Positions 40,730-49,221 of a stretch of 64,000 nucleotides of DNA are shown here, in pieces (the first letter of the stretch is position 1; the number at the start of each line of letters is the position of its first letter). The stretch covers positions 341,662 through 405,661 of the forward strand of contig NZ_JAOWKX010000002.1 in NCBI RefSeq assembly GCF_025751585.1. Reading direction: 5' to 3'. The stretch is from Fluctibacter corallii (lineage in GTDB: Bacteria; Pseudomonadota; Gammaproteobacteria; Enterobacterales; Alteromonadaceae). The position numbers and the translations under genes were made by a program. Under the pieces are notes generated by a model. It searched no databases and was not told the origin of the DNA. It was given only the letters and a program-made list of their open reading frames with translations.

Positions 40730-41563
40730 TTAGTTTAGGATTTGTTTATGAAAGGAAATTAACTCAGATAACCCAAGGTGTTTGATTTCTTTCATGTACA
40801 CGAGATAAACATCTATGTGCAGATCGTCGAGTTCCTGAAGCAACGTGAGTGTGTATCCTTCAGGATGGTGTTCGACAGCAGATTTTGGCAGCACAATACT
40901 TCCTCCACCTGCGAACAACCAGTTAAATGCGACTTGTAGTGAGGTCGTCTTTAATCGAGATTTCCGCGTTTGTGGAAACTGTTTATTGATGGCCTCTGAA
41001 ATCTTGCTGCCCCAGTCTACGTGGAAATAGTTCTCCAGCGCAGTATCTACATCCAAATGTTTGTGAGAGTAGAGCGCCAGCGGCATAGACGCGACAACAG
41101 TATGTTCCAGTTCTTCAGATTTCATTGGGTACAGTGTAAAACCTAAATCGACAATGCGTTCATGAAGTTGCCTTGAAAGTTGTTCAGCCGACAATACTTC
41201 AGCCCGAATGGACAAGTCGGGAAACGATTTGTACAGGCTGTACAATCCATGTTGCAAATATAGCTCGCTGGCGTTTGGCGTAGCAGCACACACCAAATAG
41301 TCTACCTCTTCCTCTACCAGCGCGCGGCGACTATCTTCAAGGAGCGTCGTCATTTGCTCGGCATAGGGGATGAGTTTCTCGCCCGCTGAGGTTAGCTGAA
41401 TACTGTTACGGTGTCTGACAAACAACACGGTATTAAAGTATTCCTCAAGCTGCTTGATGCGCGCGCTCACGGCAGACTGGGTTAAGTAGAGGTTTTCGGC
41501 GGCTTTGCCAAAGTGTCGTGTTTTGGCCACTTCCAAAAATGTTTTCAAAAAACGCGTATCCAC
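40730..41563 (-). CDS. hdfR: LysR-family regulator HdfR
   Basis: The 277-aa protein closely matches HdfR: VDTRFLKTFLEVAKTRHFGKAAENLYLTQSAVSARIKQLE, then RHRNSIQLTSAGEKLIPYAE. In E. coli HdfR represses flhDC and lies beside maoP. The frame is open to 41689, but a GTG at 41563 gives the family N-terminus and length (279 aa in E. coli). The maoP orthologue is found divergently at 42406, with two small genes in between. Confidence 0.88.
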   Translation of the reverse strand: MDTRFLKTFLEVAKTRHFGKAAENLYLTQSAVSARIKQLEEYFNTVLFVRHRNSIQLTSAGEKLIPYAEQMTTLLEDSRRALVEEEVDYLVCAATPNASELYLQHGLYSLYKSFPDLSIRAEVLSAEQLSRQLHERIVDLGFTLYPMKSEELEHTVVASMPLALYSHKHLDVDTALENYFHVDWGSKISEAINKQFPQTRKSRLKTTSLQVAFNWLFAGGGSIVLPKSAVEHHPEGYTLTLLQELDDLHIDVYLVYMKEIKHLGLSELISFHKQILN

Positions 41564-41650
41564 ACTATCTAACCTTTTGCTATAACAGGATTTTTTACAC
41601 TGTATGTAAAATTTATCATGATACATCGCAAAAGGCTTAGTAATTTTTAA

Positions 41651-41686
41651 AACAAAAAACAAAGCCACCCCAGACTGGGGTAGCTT
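41651..41686 (-). terminator. Terminator after the small exported protein gene
   Basis: AGCCACCCCAG (41663-41673) and CTGGGGTAGCT (41675-41685) form a stem with one mismatch; on the minus strand a T-rich tail follows. It ends the gene at 41728 and sits just upstream of hdfR. Confidence 0.7.
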
Positions 41687-41727
41687 CATAACAGTAAACT
41701 GTCAGTTTAATTCGGGTAGGTGATGTC

Positions 41728-41952
41728 CTACTGGATTTTAGCAACCTGTGCGTAACCCATAGACTCAAGCTCGTAGTTCACACATTCAAGCACGAACGCG
41801 TCAACACTTTGGTCTTCAGAGCGCTCTTCTTCGGCGACTTCCTGACAGTATTCTTTTAACTCTGCCAGAAGCTCAGCGTCAGCAGGGGCCAATTCTTCAG
41901 CCACAACGCCTAACGAAGCCAACAACGCGATAGTCATAAACGTCTTTTTCAT
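41728..41952 (-). CDS. Small exported protein of unknown function
   Basis: The 74-aa precursor has a signal peptide MKKTFMTIALLASLGVVAEE and an acidic mature part with two Cys (EYCQEVAEE and LECVNYELE) that could form a disulfide. The ATG at 41952 lies after GGTGAG; an in-frame ATG four codons earlier is less likely. Family is not recognised. It is probably co-transcribed with the basic small protein just upstream, whose stop codon overlaps its leader. Confidence 0.7.
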   Translation of the reverse strand: MKKTFMTIALLASLGVVAEELAPADAELLAELKEYCQEVAEEERSEDQSVDAFVLECVNYELESMGYAQVAKIQ

Positions 41953-41957
41953 TTGTC

Positions 41958-42155
41958 TCACCATTGGGCCTGAGCCCAGCTATCATCATTTGAAGACCAT
42001 TGGTCTCCACGTTTGTCGGCATGACGTTGTGCGCCTGAGTGCCGTTTGGTTTGCCCTTTAGTTCGTCTGGTATCACGATGGGCACGACGTGATTGACGGT
42101 CAGATGTTTCGTAATGATCGTCATCGAATTTGTCATAACGAAAATCTTTGCTCAT
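41958..42155 (-). CDS. Small, very basic and hydrophilic protein
   Basis: The 65-aa product starts MSKDFRYDKFDDDHYE and is then dense in Arg, Lys, His, Asp and Gln, with no hydrophobic core. The Shine-Dalgarno GGAG lies eight bases before the ATG, supporting a real gene. Similar small Arg-rich proteins are seen near hdfR/maoP in marine gammaproteobacteria, as far as I recall. An RNA- or DNA-binding role is possible but unproven. Confidence 0.6.
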   Translation of the reverse strand: MSKDFRYDKFDDDHYETSDRQSRRAHRDTRRTKGQTKRHSGAQRHADKRGDQWSSNDDSWAQAQW

Positions 42156-42405
42156 TTCATTTTCTCCGGTTACTAGAGGCTTGCAGATTAAGATGGAAAA
42201 TGGCTTTTGGGAAACGAAAAAATTTTGTCGTTATCATTAAAAAATTAAATCTTATTTTTGCTATAACACCTTGAAATACTGTGATTTTAATCTAGTGGTA
42301 AGTTATCAAATTTCTGCATCGTGACGATAAAAAAATGTCGTTTTACCTTTGCGCTGAATTTATATAAATCGTGTTTTTGAAACACATTTGTTAATGAGGT
42401 GAGTG

Positions 42406-42771
42406 ATGCAAGTAAGACTAGGTAGAAAAAGTTTTCAAAATCGCGTGCGGTTTCCTTACGGATTTAAAAAGTCAGGTGACTTTAGTATTGAAGAAGCGAG
42501 TTTGTTAGAGCAGTTCGGCGAAACACTGAACGCGTTAGAGCTCGAGATTATTGCGCCGTTAAGTGAGGATGAAAAACACTTTGTTGAGGTTATGCGTAAC
42601 GCAGCGCCTGCGGCAAATAAGCTCGAAAAAACCTGGGAAAAGTATGTACGGCTTACGAAACAGCCCAAAAAATTCTATACGTTGCACTCTAGCAACAAAG
42701 AACGAGTAGGCGCTGATACTGACGAAGACTACGCAGACTATTCAGACGAGAGTGACTTCTCGTTATCATAA
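42406..42771 (+). CDS. maoP: Macrodomain Ori organisation protein MaoP (DUF413)
   Basis: The 121-aa protein matches YifE/MaoP: RFPYGFKKSGDFSIEEASLLEQFG, PLSEDEKHFVEVMR, LEKTWEKYVRLTKQPKKFYTL. In E. coli MaoP binds maoS and constrains the Ori macrodomain. The ATG at 42406 has a strong Shine-Dalgarno (GAGGTGAG); a GTG one codon earlier is possible. It is divergent from hdfR as in E. coli. The C-terminal tail is acidic. Confidence 0.88.
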   Translation: MQVRLGRKSFQNRVRFPYGFKKSGDFSIEEASLLEQFGETLNALELEIIAPLSEDEKHFVEVMRNAAPAANKLEKTWEKYVRLTKQPKKFYTLHSSNKERVGADTDEDYADYSDESDFSLS

Positions 42772-42795
42772 GGATTCACTCTTGCACCCCTTGCT

Positions 42796-42839
42796 AACTG
42801 GGCATTGTTAATGCGAACGGCGTTGGCAAATGCCCAGTT
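42796..42839 (+). terminator. 11-bp inverted repeat after maoP
   Basis: AACTGGGCATT (42796-42806) and AATGCCCAGTT (42829-42839), with a 22-base spacer holding a smaller AACGGCGTT repeat. There is no T-run, so it may be a weak terminator or a structural element. Confidence 0.4.
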
Positions 42840-42982
42840 ATGCCTTCAGTTTATCGCTTCGCACCACAACACATGAGTCTAATCTCATGGAAATAGTGAA
42901 TATTTCAGCGTGATTTCAATGCGTTAGCGTGTATTATTCTCGTTATACGTCTATTTTACATTAAGAAGCGATTTCACTACGG

Positions 42983-43906
42983 ATGCCTATGATGCAATTT
43001 GATTTTGAGGCCATAAAGGCGTTGTTTGCGACACCATTAATCAAAATGGGAGATTACACGATTACGGTGGGAGATGTTGCCATCGTGCCTTGTATTATCT
43101 TACTCGGGATATTACTCACGCGTTGGGCAACGAGTTTGGTGGCCAGTCGCATGCGAAAACGTGGTGTGGCACCCGATGTGGTGCATTTGGTTTCAAGACT
43201 TATTTACGTATTTGCCATTGTTATTTTGGTGATTACAACGCTCGATTTCATTAATATTCCAATTACGGCCTTTGCGTTTGTCTCTGGCGCTATAGCGATT
43301 GGTGTTGGCTTTGGGGCACAAAATATTATCAATAATTTTATCAGTGGCTGGATTTTGATGTGGGAGCGTCCCATTCGAATTGGTGATTTTTTAGAGGTAG
43401 AATCGGCGAAAGGTCGCGTTGAAGCGATTAACACGCGCTCAACCCGTTTTCGCCGCACAGACGGTGTACACATGTTGATACCCAATAGCAAACTGCTGGA
43501 AAACACGGTAGTCAACTGGACCCTCAAAGATAAATTAATTCGCACCACTGTCAGAGTTGGCGTGGCCTATGGTTCACCTGCAAGAACAGTGAAAACACTG
43601 ATTGAGCAAGCGGTGAGTGAATCTGCAAACGTATTACAGGACCCCGCACCGTTAGTGATATTTGATGACTTTGGTGACAATGCGTTGATGTTTGAGGTGT
43701 ACTTTTGGATTGAAGCCACCGTTGAGCGGGATCTTCGCGTGATACGCAGTGATATTCGCTTTCGCATAGACGAACTCTTCAGTGAAAATAATATTGTGAT
43801 CGCGTTTCCACAGCGAGATGTTCATGTCGATGGAAAGTTAGTCGTGGTCAATGAGCGAGAAAACGTCACAGTGCAATCCCACGTAACCAGTGAAAGGAAA
43901 GAATAA
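42983..43906 (+). CDS. MscS-type mechanosensitive channel
   Basis: The 307-aa protein has three membrane helices (about 30-50, 65-85, 95-125), the pore segment AIAIGVGFGAQNIINNFISGWILMW, the beta domain IGDFLEVESAKGRVEAIN, and PNSKLLENTVVNWT. It is close to the length of small MscS channels. The stop overlaps the zntB start by one base (TAATG). Confidence 0.9.
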   Translation: MPMMQFDFEAIKALFATPLIKMGDYTITVGDVAIVPCIILLGILLTRWATSLVASRMRKRGVAPDVVHLVSRLIYVFAIVILVITTLDFINIPITAFAFVSGAIAIGVGFGAQNIINNFISGWILMWERPIRIGDFLEVESAKGRVEAINTRSTRFRRTDGVHMLIPNSKLLENTVVNWTLKDKLIRTTVRVGVAYGSPARTVKTLIEQAVSESANVLQDPAPLVIFDDFGDNALMFEVYFWIEATVERDLRVIRSDIRFRIDELFSENNIVIAFPQRDVHVDGKLVVVNERENVTVQSHVTSERKE

Positions 43907-44895
43907 TGTTAAACAATACGCAGGTTACCAACGCCTCGGTAGAGGTAACTACGGGGTTTTATGGGCTTGATGGAAAAGGTGGCGCGCAGTTTTCTGAAGA
44001 CTATTCGCCCAACGCGATAAACACGCCTGCCATTCGCTGGCTACATCTGCAAAGTGATAGCGATGATACCCGAGACATATTAGCGTCACATAATATAGAT
44101 GACGCCGTTATTGATGCCGTGTGTATTGAAGATACACGCCCCAAAGCGCATGCGTTTAAAGGTGGCATATTGGTGTATTTGCGAGCAATTAATAAAAATG
44201 AAGATGCGGAGCCTGAAGATATGGTGTCATTGCGTATTTGGTTAACAGCAGACACCATCATAACTACTCGCAGAACAGGGCGAGGATTAATCTCGATAAA
44301 ACAAATAAAGCACGCGCTATTGGCCAATGAAGGCCCTGCAAGTACAGGTGAATTCCTGTCTCAGCTTGTAGCAAACATCACCGATATTATTTCAAGCACC
44401 ACAGATGATGCAGAGGCGCAAATTGATACCCTAGAGCTTAATTTGGATAGCGACGCACATGCACGAAGTCATTTGTCGTCAGTGCGAAAACGCTGTGCTG
44501 CGCTACGCCGCTATTTGCTGCCTCAAAGGGAGGCTCTGGAGTCTTTGTCTCGGATTCAGTCTGTGTTTACGCCAGAAGATCACGGGTTGATTAAAGACCA
44601 ATACGACCGTTTGATTCGTTACCTTGAAGACTTGGAGTTAGTGAAAGAGCGGGCGCAGCTGCTGCAAGATGAAATACGTAACCAAATTTCAGATACGCAG
44701 GGACAGCGCTTGTATGTGCTGTCTTTGGTCACTTTGGTCTTTTTGCCCTTGTCTTTCTTAACTGGGGTATTTGGTATGAATGTGGCGGGGCTGCCTGGAA
44801 CAGAAACCCCCAATGCCTTTATTTATTTAAGCTCGGTAATGGGTGTGATAGCACTCCTTATTACCGCCGTGATGGTATGGAAAAAGTGGTTCTAG
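43906..44895 (+). CDS. zntB: CorA-like zinc transporter ZntB
   Basis: Inner-membrane transporter of the CorA superfamily. The 329-aa protein has a long cytoplasmic alpha/beta domain, then two C-terminal membrane helices with the GMN signature in LTGVFGMNVAGLPGTETPN (GMN near residue 288). The sequence RWLHLQSDSDDTRDIL and the domain EDTRPKAHAFKGGILVYLRAIN resemble ZntB more than CorA. It is cotranscribed with the upstream MscS gene. Confidence 0.88.
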   Translation: MLNNTQVTNASVEVTTGFYGLDGKGGAQFSEDYSPNAINTPAIRWLHLQSDSDDTRDILASHNIDDAVIDAVCIEDTRPKAHAFKGGILVYLRAINKNEDAEPEDMVSLRIWLTADTIITTRRTGRGLISIKQIKHALLANEGPASTGEFLSQLVANITDIISSTTDDAEAQIDTLELNLDSDAHARSHLSSVRKRCAALRRYLLPQREALESLSRIQSVFTPEDHGLIKDQYDRLIRYLEDLELVKERAQLLQDEIRNQISDTQGQRLYVLSLVTLVFLPLSFLTGVFGMNVAGLPGTETPNAFIYLSSVMGVIALLITAVMVWKKWF

Positions 44896-44910
44896 CTATG
44901 TGCTAGAGCC
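44888..44910. terminator. Hairpin shared by convergent zntB and pldA
   Basis: GGTTCTAGC (44888-44896) pairs with GCTAGAGCC (44902-44910), one G-T pair, five-base loop. It includes both stop codons. A T-run follows on the minus strand only, so it is a better terminator for pldA. Confidence 0.5.
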
Positions 44911-45931
44911 AGTTTGTGAGTTTTATGCCTACACCTAAACGCTCAATATGTTGGTCGTAGTAAATCAAGCTTTCGCCATAGCCGTTGAAGTACTCGACGT
45001 AACCAAATAGTTTATCGCTGATAGGGAACGACCAACCTAGCTGAATCGCGCCTTTGTTATCTTTTCGTAAGTTGTTTCTTAACATTAACTCTAAAGAGTT
45101 ACGCTCACTAAAATGCCAAAGGGCAGACAGTTCACCGTAACCGTAATATTCTTCAATATTGGGGTTATCATCGCCTTTAGGATCTAAGACGCCGTCTTTG
45201 GCGGACTCGTCAAATCGATACCAAGCACGTAACCCCCACGTGATGTTATCGGTTGGTTCTAGTACAACACCAGCAATTAGCCTGTTCCAACTGCGCGACA
45301 ATGTGCCAGTTTGGCCGTTAGATTGATGGTTAAGCGACACGTAAGTATATTCAACGGGTAGCCCTAACAATGACCAACGGTGGTTGTAACCGAATATAAA
45401 TTCTGGCTCGTAGTTGGTTTCTCGAAAAGGGGCGGAAATATCGCCGTTGTATGATTGCCACCAACTGGTTGCGGTGAAGGCAAACAGTAAATCAAGATCG
45501 TTGAATATGACATCTTCCCATGCGAGATACTTCAAGGAAATCTGAAACTTGGTTTCTACATCATGGTATTCATCGGCCTCGGCAAGCTGAAAGTCATCGG
45601 TGATATACGGCGCTTTGACGACATCAGCCACTGTAACGGGCATGATGTAGTTAGGCCGATGGGGCAAAATGGCAAAACGATTAGAAGCGGCACGCTTCTC
45701 TAAATGGATTCGCTTGCTAATTCGGCTCTCATTTTCTTTTTCGCACAGTGATTTAACGTAAGAAACTGGCGTATCGTCTGACACAGAAGCTAACGTTGCC
45801 AACAGACATGCATCTTCACTGGTCATGCTCGACGCGTGTGAAGTGTTTGTTGATTGTTCATCAGCAAATCGTGCTTCAGTGAGAGAACTAAAGGCGAGCA
45901 AACTCAGCGTAATACCAAACATACGCAACAT
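44903..45931 (-). CDS. pldA: Outer-membrane phospholipase A (OMPLA)
   Basis: Calcium-dependent phospholipase in the outer membrane, normally quiet and activated by loss of lipid asymmetry. The 342-aa precursor has a signal peptide (MLRMFGITLSLLAFSSLTEA). The catalytic His and Ser lie in LNHQSNGQTG and the supporting Asn in SRSWNRLIAGV. The barrel strands end in GVGIKLTNWL. The ATG at 45931 is nine bases after AAGGAG; a TTG upstream would place that site inside the gene. Confidence 0.92.
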   Translation of the reverse strand: MLRMFGITLSLLAFSSLTEARFADEQSTNTSHASSMTSEDACLLATLASVSDDTPVSYVKSLCEKENESRISKRIHLEKRAASNRFAILPHRPNYIMPVTVADVVKAPYITDDFQLAEADEYHDVETKFQISLKYLAWEDVIFNDLDLLFAFTATSWWQSYNGDISAPFRETNYEPEFIFGYNHRWSLLGLPVEYTYVSLNHQSNGQTGTLSRSWNRLIAGVVLEPTDNITWGLRAWYRFDESAKDGVLDPKGDDNPNIEEYYGYGELSALWHFSERNSLELMLRNNLRKDNKGAIQLGWSFPISDKLFGYVEYFNGYGESLIYYDQHIERLGVGIKLTNWL

Positions 45932-46108
45932 ATTGACATTCTCCTTCGTCAAAGGGATCTCGAAATAGACAGATGTGTGATAAGCTTATTTTACACAGGT
46001 ATTCAATTACTTGCATTGAATTCGTCGTTCTGCGCCCATAAAGCATAAAGGGTTGAAAAGAACGTAATATGACAGCGCGGCTGTTATCACCTATAAGGGC
46101 TATTTTCT

Positions 46109-47446
46109 ATGGCTGAGCCACTTCCAGAGTTAATCGAAGAAATCGTCAGTAACCCGCAATTAGAAGAGCAAGGGGCCGTAACCAAGCTCGTTGCAGGGCA
46201 AGAGGCGGAAAGTCTGGCGTTGGTGCTCGAATCATTGCCCATAGAACAGCGTTTGCACGTTTGGGCTGACATTCCCACAAAAGACAAGCTAGACGTTTTA
46301 GAAGAAATGCGCGGCGATGCACGTGAACCGCTCATTGATGCTGTGCCTGCCGAAGATTGGGAGAAGCTTTTTAATGACGTAGATGCAGAGCAGCTCTTGG
46401 AGTTGGCTGATTCATTACCGGATCGGTTGGTAGAACAAGCATTGCGGGTTATGGATAAGCAGCAGCGCCAATACTTTAAAGACGCCAGTCAATTTAAAGA
46501 TGAGCATATTGGCCATTGGCTCAACCATGAATTGTTGGTTTTGCCGATCAATGCAAAGGTCAGAGATGCATTACGTTTGCTTCGAAGAGACGTACCTCGC
46601 AACACGGCATTGGTATTTTTGGTTAATCGTGCGGGTCAGTATTCCGCCTCTGTGAATTTAACTGATATTTTTCGTTCTCCAGACCATTTGCCATTGGTAG
46701 ATCTTGCAGATGAAGAGGTGGTGCCAATTAAAGCTGATGAAGCCTGTCATACCGCGGCGGCGCACTTACTCAGTTCTGGGTTCGCATCGTTGCCTGTGGT
46801 GGATGAAAATTTTAACTTACTAGGACGGTTAGATTTGGTCACCGCGGGCGACTTACAGAGCGAGTACTACGAACGTCAAGTCATGGCAACAGCAGGTATG
46901 GACGAAGAAGAAGATTTGTTTTTGCCGGTTCGTAAAAGTGCCAAAAGCCGAGCGGTGTGGTTGGGGATCAATTTGATCACCGCGTTTTTGGCGTCATGGT
47001 TTATTGGCTTATTTGAAGGTACGCTTCAACAAGTAGTGGCGCTTGCGGTACTGATGCCTGTGGTGGCGAGTATGGGCGGAATAGCCGGTAGCCAAACACT
47101 TACCTTGATTGTGAGGGGCTTAGCGCTAGGGCAAGTGACCAATGCAAACTTTCGGGCGTTAATGAAAAAAGAACTCAGTGTGGGCGCGCTAAATGGTGTG
47201 ATTTGGGCGGTGGTGATTGGCATCGTATCTGCAATGTGGTTTTCCGATCCAGCATTAGGCGGCGTTATTGCATTGGCGATTTTACTGAATATTGTGGCCG
47301 CAGCCATTGCTGGTGTCGCGGTGCCGGTAGTGTTAGATAAGCTTAAACTGGACCCCGCATTATCCGGCTCAGTTATTTTAACAACGGTCACAGATATTGT
47401 TGGCTTTGTAGCATTTTTGGGGATCGGCACGCTGATATTGCTATAA
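46109..47446 (+). CDS. mgtE: Magnesium transporter MgtE
   Basis: The 445-aa protein has the N-terminal MgtE superhelical domain (about 20-125), paired CBS domains (about 130-250, with FLVNRAGQYSASVNLTDIF and PVVDENFNLLGRLDLV), and five membrane helices from about 283 on with the family sequence LMPVVASMGGIAGSQTLTLIVRGLALGQV. Mg2+ binding between the N and CBS domains closes the channel. The preceding gap has no recognised Mg2+ riboswitch. Confidence 0.94.
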   Translation: MAEPLPELIEEIVSNPQLEEQGAVTKLVAGQEAESLALVLESLPIEQRLHVWADIPTKDKLDVLEEMRGDAREPLIDAVPAEDWEKLFNDVDAEQLLELADSLPDRLVEQALRVMDKQQRQYFKDASQFKDEHIGHWLNHELLVLPINAKVRDALRLLRRDVPRNTALVFLVNRAGQYSASVNLTDIFRSPDHLPLVDLADEEVVPIKADEACHTAAAHLLSSGFASLPVVDENFNLLGRLDLVTAGDLQSEYYERQVMATAGMDEEEDLFLPVRKSAKSRAVWLGINLITAFLASWFIGLFEGTLQQVVALAVLMPVVASMGGIAGSQTLTLIVRGLALGQVTNANFRALMKKELSVGALNGVIWAVVIGIVSAMWFSDPALGGVIALAILLNIVAAAIAGVAVPVVLDKLKLDPALSGSVILTTVTDIVGFVAFLGIGTLILL

Positions 47447-47493
47447 ATAGCGTGTACACCAAGCCCACTATTTTACCTTAAGGGAAGGCAGGG

Positions 47494-49221
47494 ATGAGAC
47501 TGATTTCACACATAGCGATTCTTTTGTTGTTTGGTGTTTTTGCTCCTGTCTCTTTCGCGCTACACGTTGAGTTAACATCCGAGGTAGACGATGGGCTGGA
47601 AGAAAATATTCATGCCCATTTAAGCATATTGACCTTGCCTGAACGTTGCGTGCCTTTTACTGACTTTTCAGATCAAATTGCCGAAAAAATTCATGAAGCT
47701 GGGCGTGCGTTGGGTTATTACGACATGCGTATACGCGCACTTGAACCGAAGAGCGATACACAATGCAATACCTGGACACTGAATATCGAGCAAGGGCAGA
47801 GAACTCGGATCTCTCGTGTCGATATTCATATTGAGGGTGAGGGTAGCCAAGACCCTGTTTTGCAGCGCACCTTAAATCAAATCCCATTAAAACAAGGCGA
47901 TGCTCTGAGGCATTATATTTACGAAAGCAGTAAAAAGGCGTTGCTTAACACGGCACTTGAACGAGGATATATGGACTTTGCGTTTACAGAAAAACGCTTA
48001 GAGATTGATCCTGATTCCCATACTGCACAAATAAAGCTTCATGCCAATACAGGAGAGAGTTATCGTTTTGGAAAGCTTGTGTATGATGGACAGGATGTGC
48101 CTGAAGACATGCTGATGTCGATTTTGCCCTTTCGAGAGGGGGAGCAGTTTACCACACCAAAATTAAATACATTTAATGAGCGCCTCAGACAAACCGGATA
48201 TTTTGAGCATGTGGTTGCGCGGCCTGTCAGGGCAAAGGCGCAAGCGCGTCATATACCAATTGAAGTGGTTGGTTCGGTAAAACCTAGAGATATCTTTTCT
48301 GTGGGTGGGGGCGTGTCTTCAGATACTGGCCCTAGAGTGAAACTGTCGTGGGAACGTCCTTGGATTACTGATTCTGGTCATTCATTGTCAGCGTCGCTGT
48401 TTGTGTCACGCCCAAGCCAATCTGTGAGCCTAAATTATAAAATTCCGTTATCAGACCCTATTGATGACTACATCAGTGTTAAAACCGGCTTGAAGCAGGA
48501 CAATTTTAACGATACCGACAGTACGATTTATACTGTTTCGCTGCAACATCACGAGCGCTTTTTAGACACCAGCTGGAAGTGGGTTAAGTTCATTCGATTT
48601 GACAGAGAGTCGTTTATTCAGGCCGAGGAGCCAGAAGAAACCACAGAACTATTGATCCCTGGCGTGACTTTTCAGCGCTTGCGTACACGCGGCGGCTTGT
48701 TTGTAACGTGGGGAGATAAACAATTATTGACTGTTGAAGGCGCAAACGATGATTTGCTGAGTGAAGTGGATTACGCCAGTGTGCACCTTCAAAGTAAGTG
48801 GATCCGCAGTATTCACGATCACCGTTTCCATTTTAATGTTGAACTGGGCGCGTTGAGTAGCAGCGACTTTGAACAAATTCCATCTTCGCTACGTTTTTTT
48901 GCTGGTGGTGACCAAAGTGTGCGCGGATTTGGTTACAAAGAATTATCACCGTTAGATGATGAAGGCGACTTAACCGGAGGGCGCTTTTTGTATGTTGGCA
49001 GCATTGAGTATGATTTTCCTGTAAAAGATAACTGGCGAGTTGCCACCTTTGCCGATGTGGGCAATGCGTCTAACACCGCATTCGAATCGCTGGCATCAGG
49101 GGTAGGCGTTGGTGCCATTTGGCAGTCTCCGGTTGGCCCAGTGAGGCTATATCTCGCAAGAGGAAACAGCCAGCACGAAACCACATGGCGCATTCACTTT
49201 TCTATGGGCCCTGCGTTATGA
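47494..49221 (+). CDS. tamA: Translocation and assembly module subunit TamA
   Basis: Omp85-family outer-membrane protein that partners TamB. The 575-aa precursor has a signal peptide ending near SFA (residue 22), three POTRA domains (about 23-260), and a 16-strand barrel with the Omp85 signature FFAGGDQSVRGFGYKEL and a C-terminal Phe-region (TWRIHFSMGPAL). Its stop overlaps the tamB start (ATGA). Confidence 0.93.
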   Translation: MRLISHIAILLLFGVFAPVSFALHVELTSEVDDGLEENIHAHLSILTLPERCVPFTDFSDQIAEKIHEAGRALGYYDMRIRALEPKSDTQCNTWTLNIEQGQRTRISRVDIHIEGEGSQDPVLQRTLNQIPLKQGDALRHYIYESSKKALLNTALERGYMDFAFTEKRLEIDPDSHTAQIKLHANTGESYRFGKLVYDGQDVPEDMLMSILPFREGEQFTTPKLNTFNERLRQTGYFEHVVARPVRAKAQARHIPIEVVGSVKPRDIFSVGGGVSSDTGPRVKLSWERPWITDSGHSLSASLFVSRPSQSVSLNYKIPLSDPIDDYISVKTGLKQDNFNDTDSTIYTVSLQHHERFLDTSWKWVKFIRFDRESFIQAEEPEETTELLIPGVTFQRLRTRGGLFVTWGDKQLLTVEGANDDLLSEVDYASVHLQSKWIRSIHDHRFHFNVELGALSSSDFEQIPSSLRFFAGGDQSVRGFGYKELSPLDDEGDLTGGRFLYVGSIEYDFPVKDNWRVATFADVGNASNTAFESLASGVGVGAIWQSPVGPVRLYLARGNSQHETTWRIHFSMGPAL

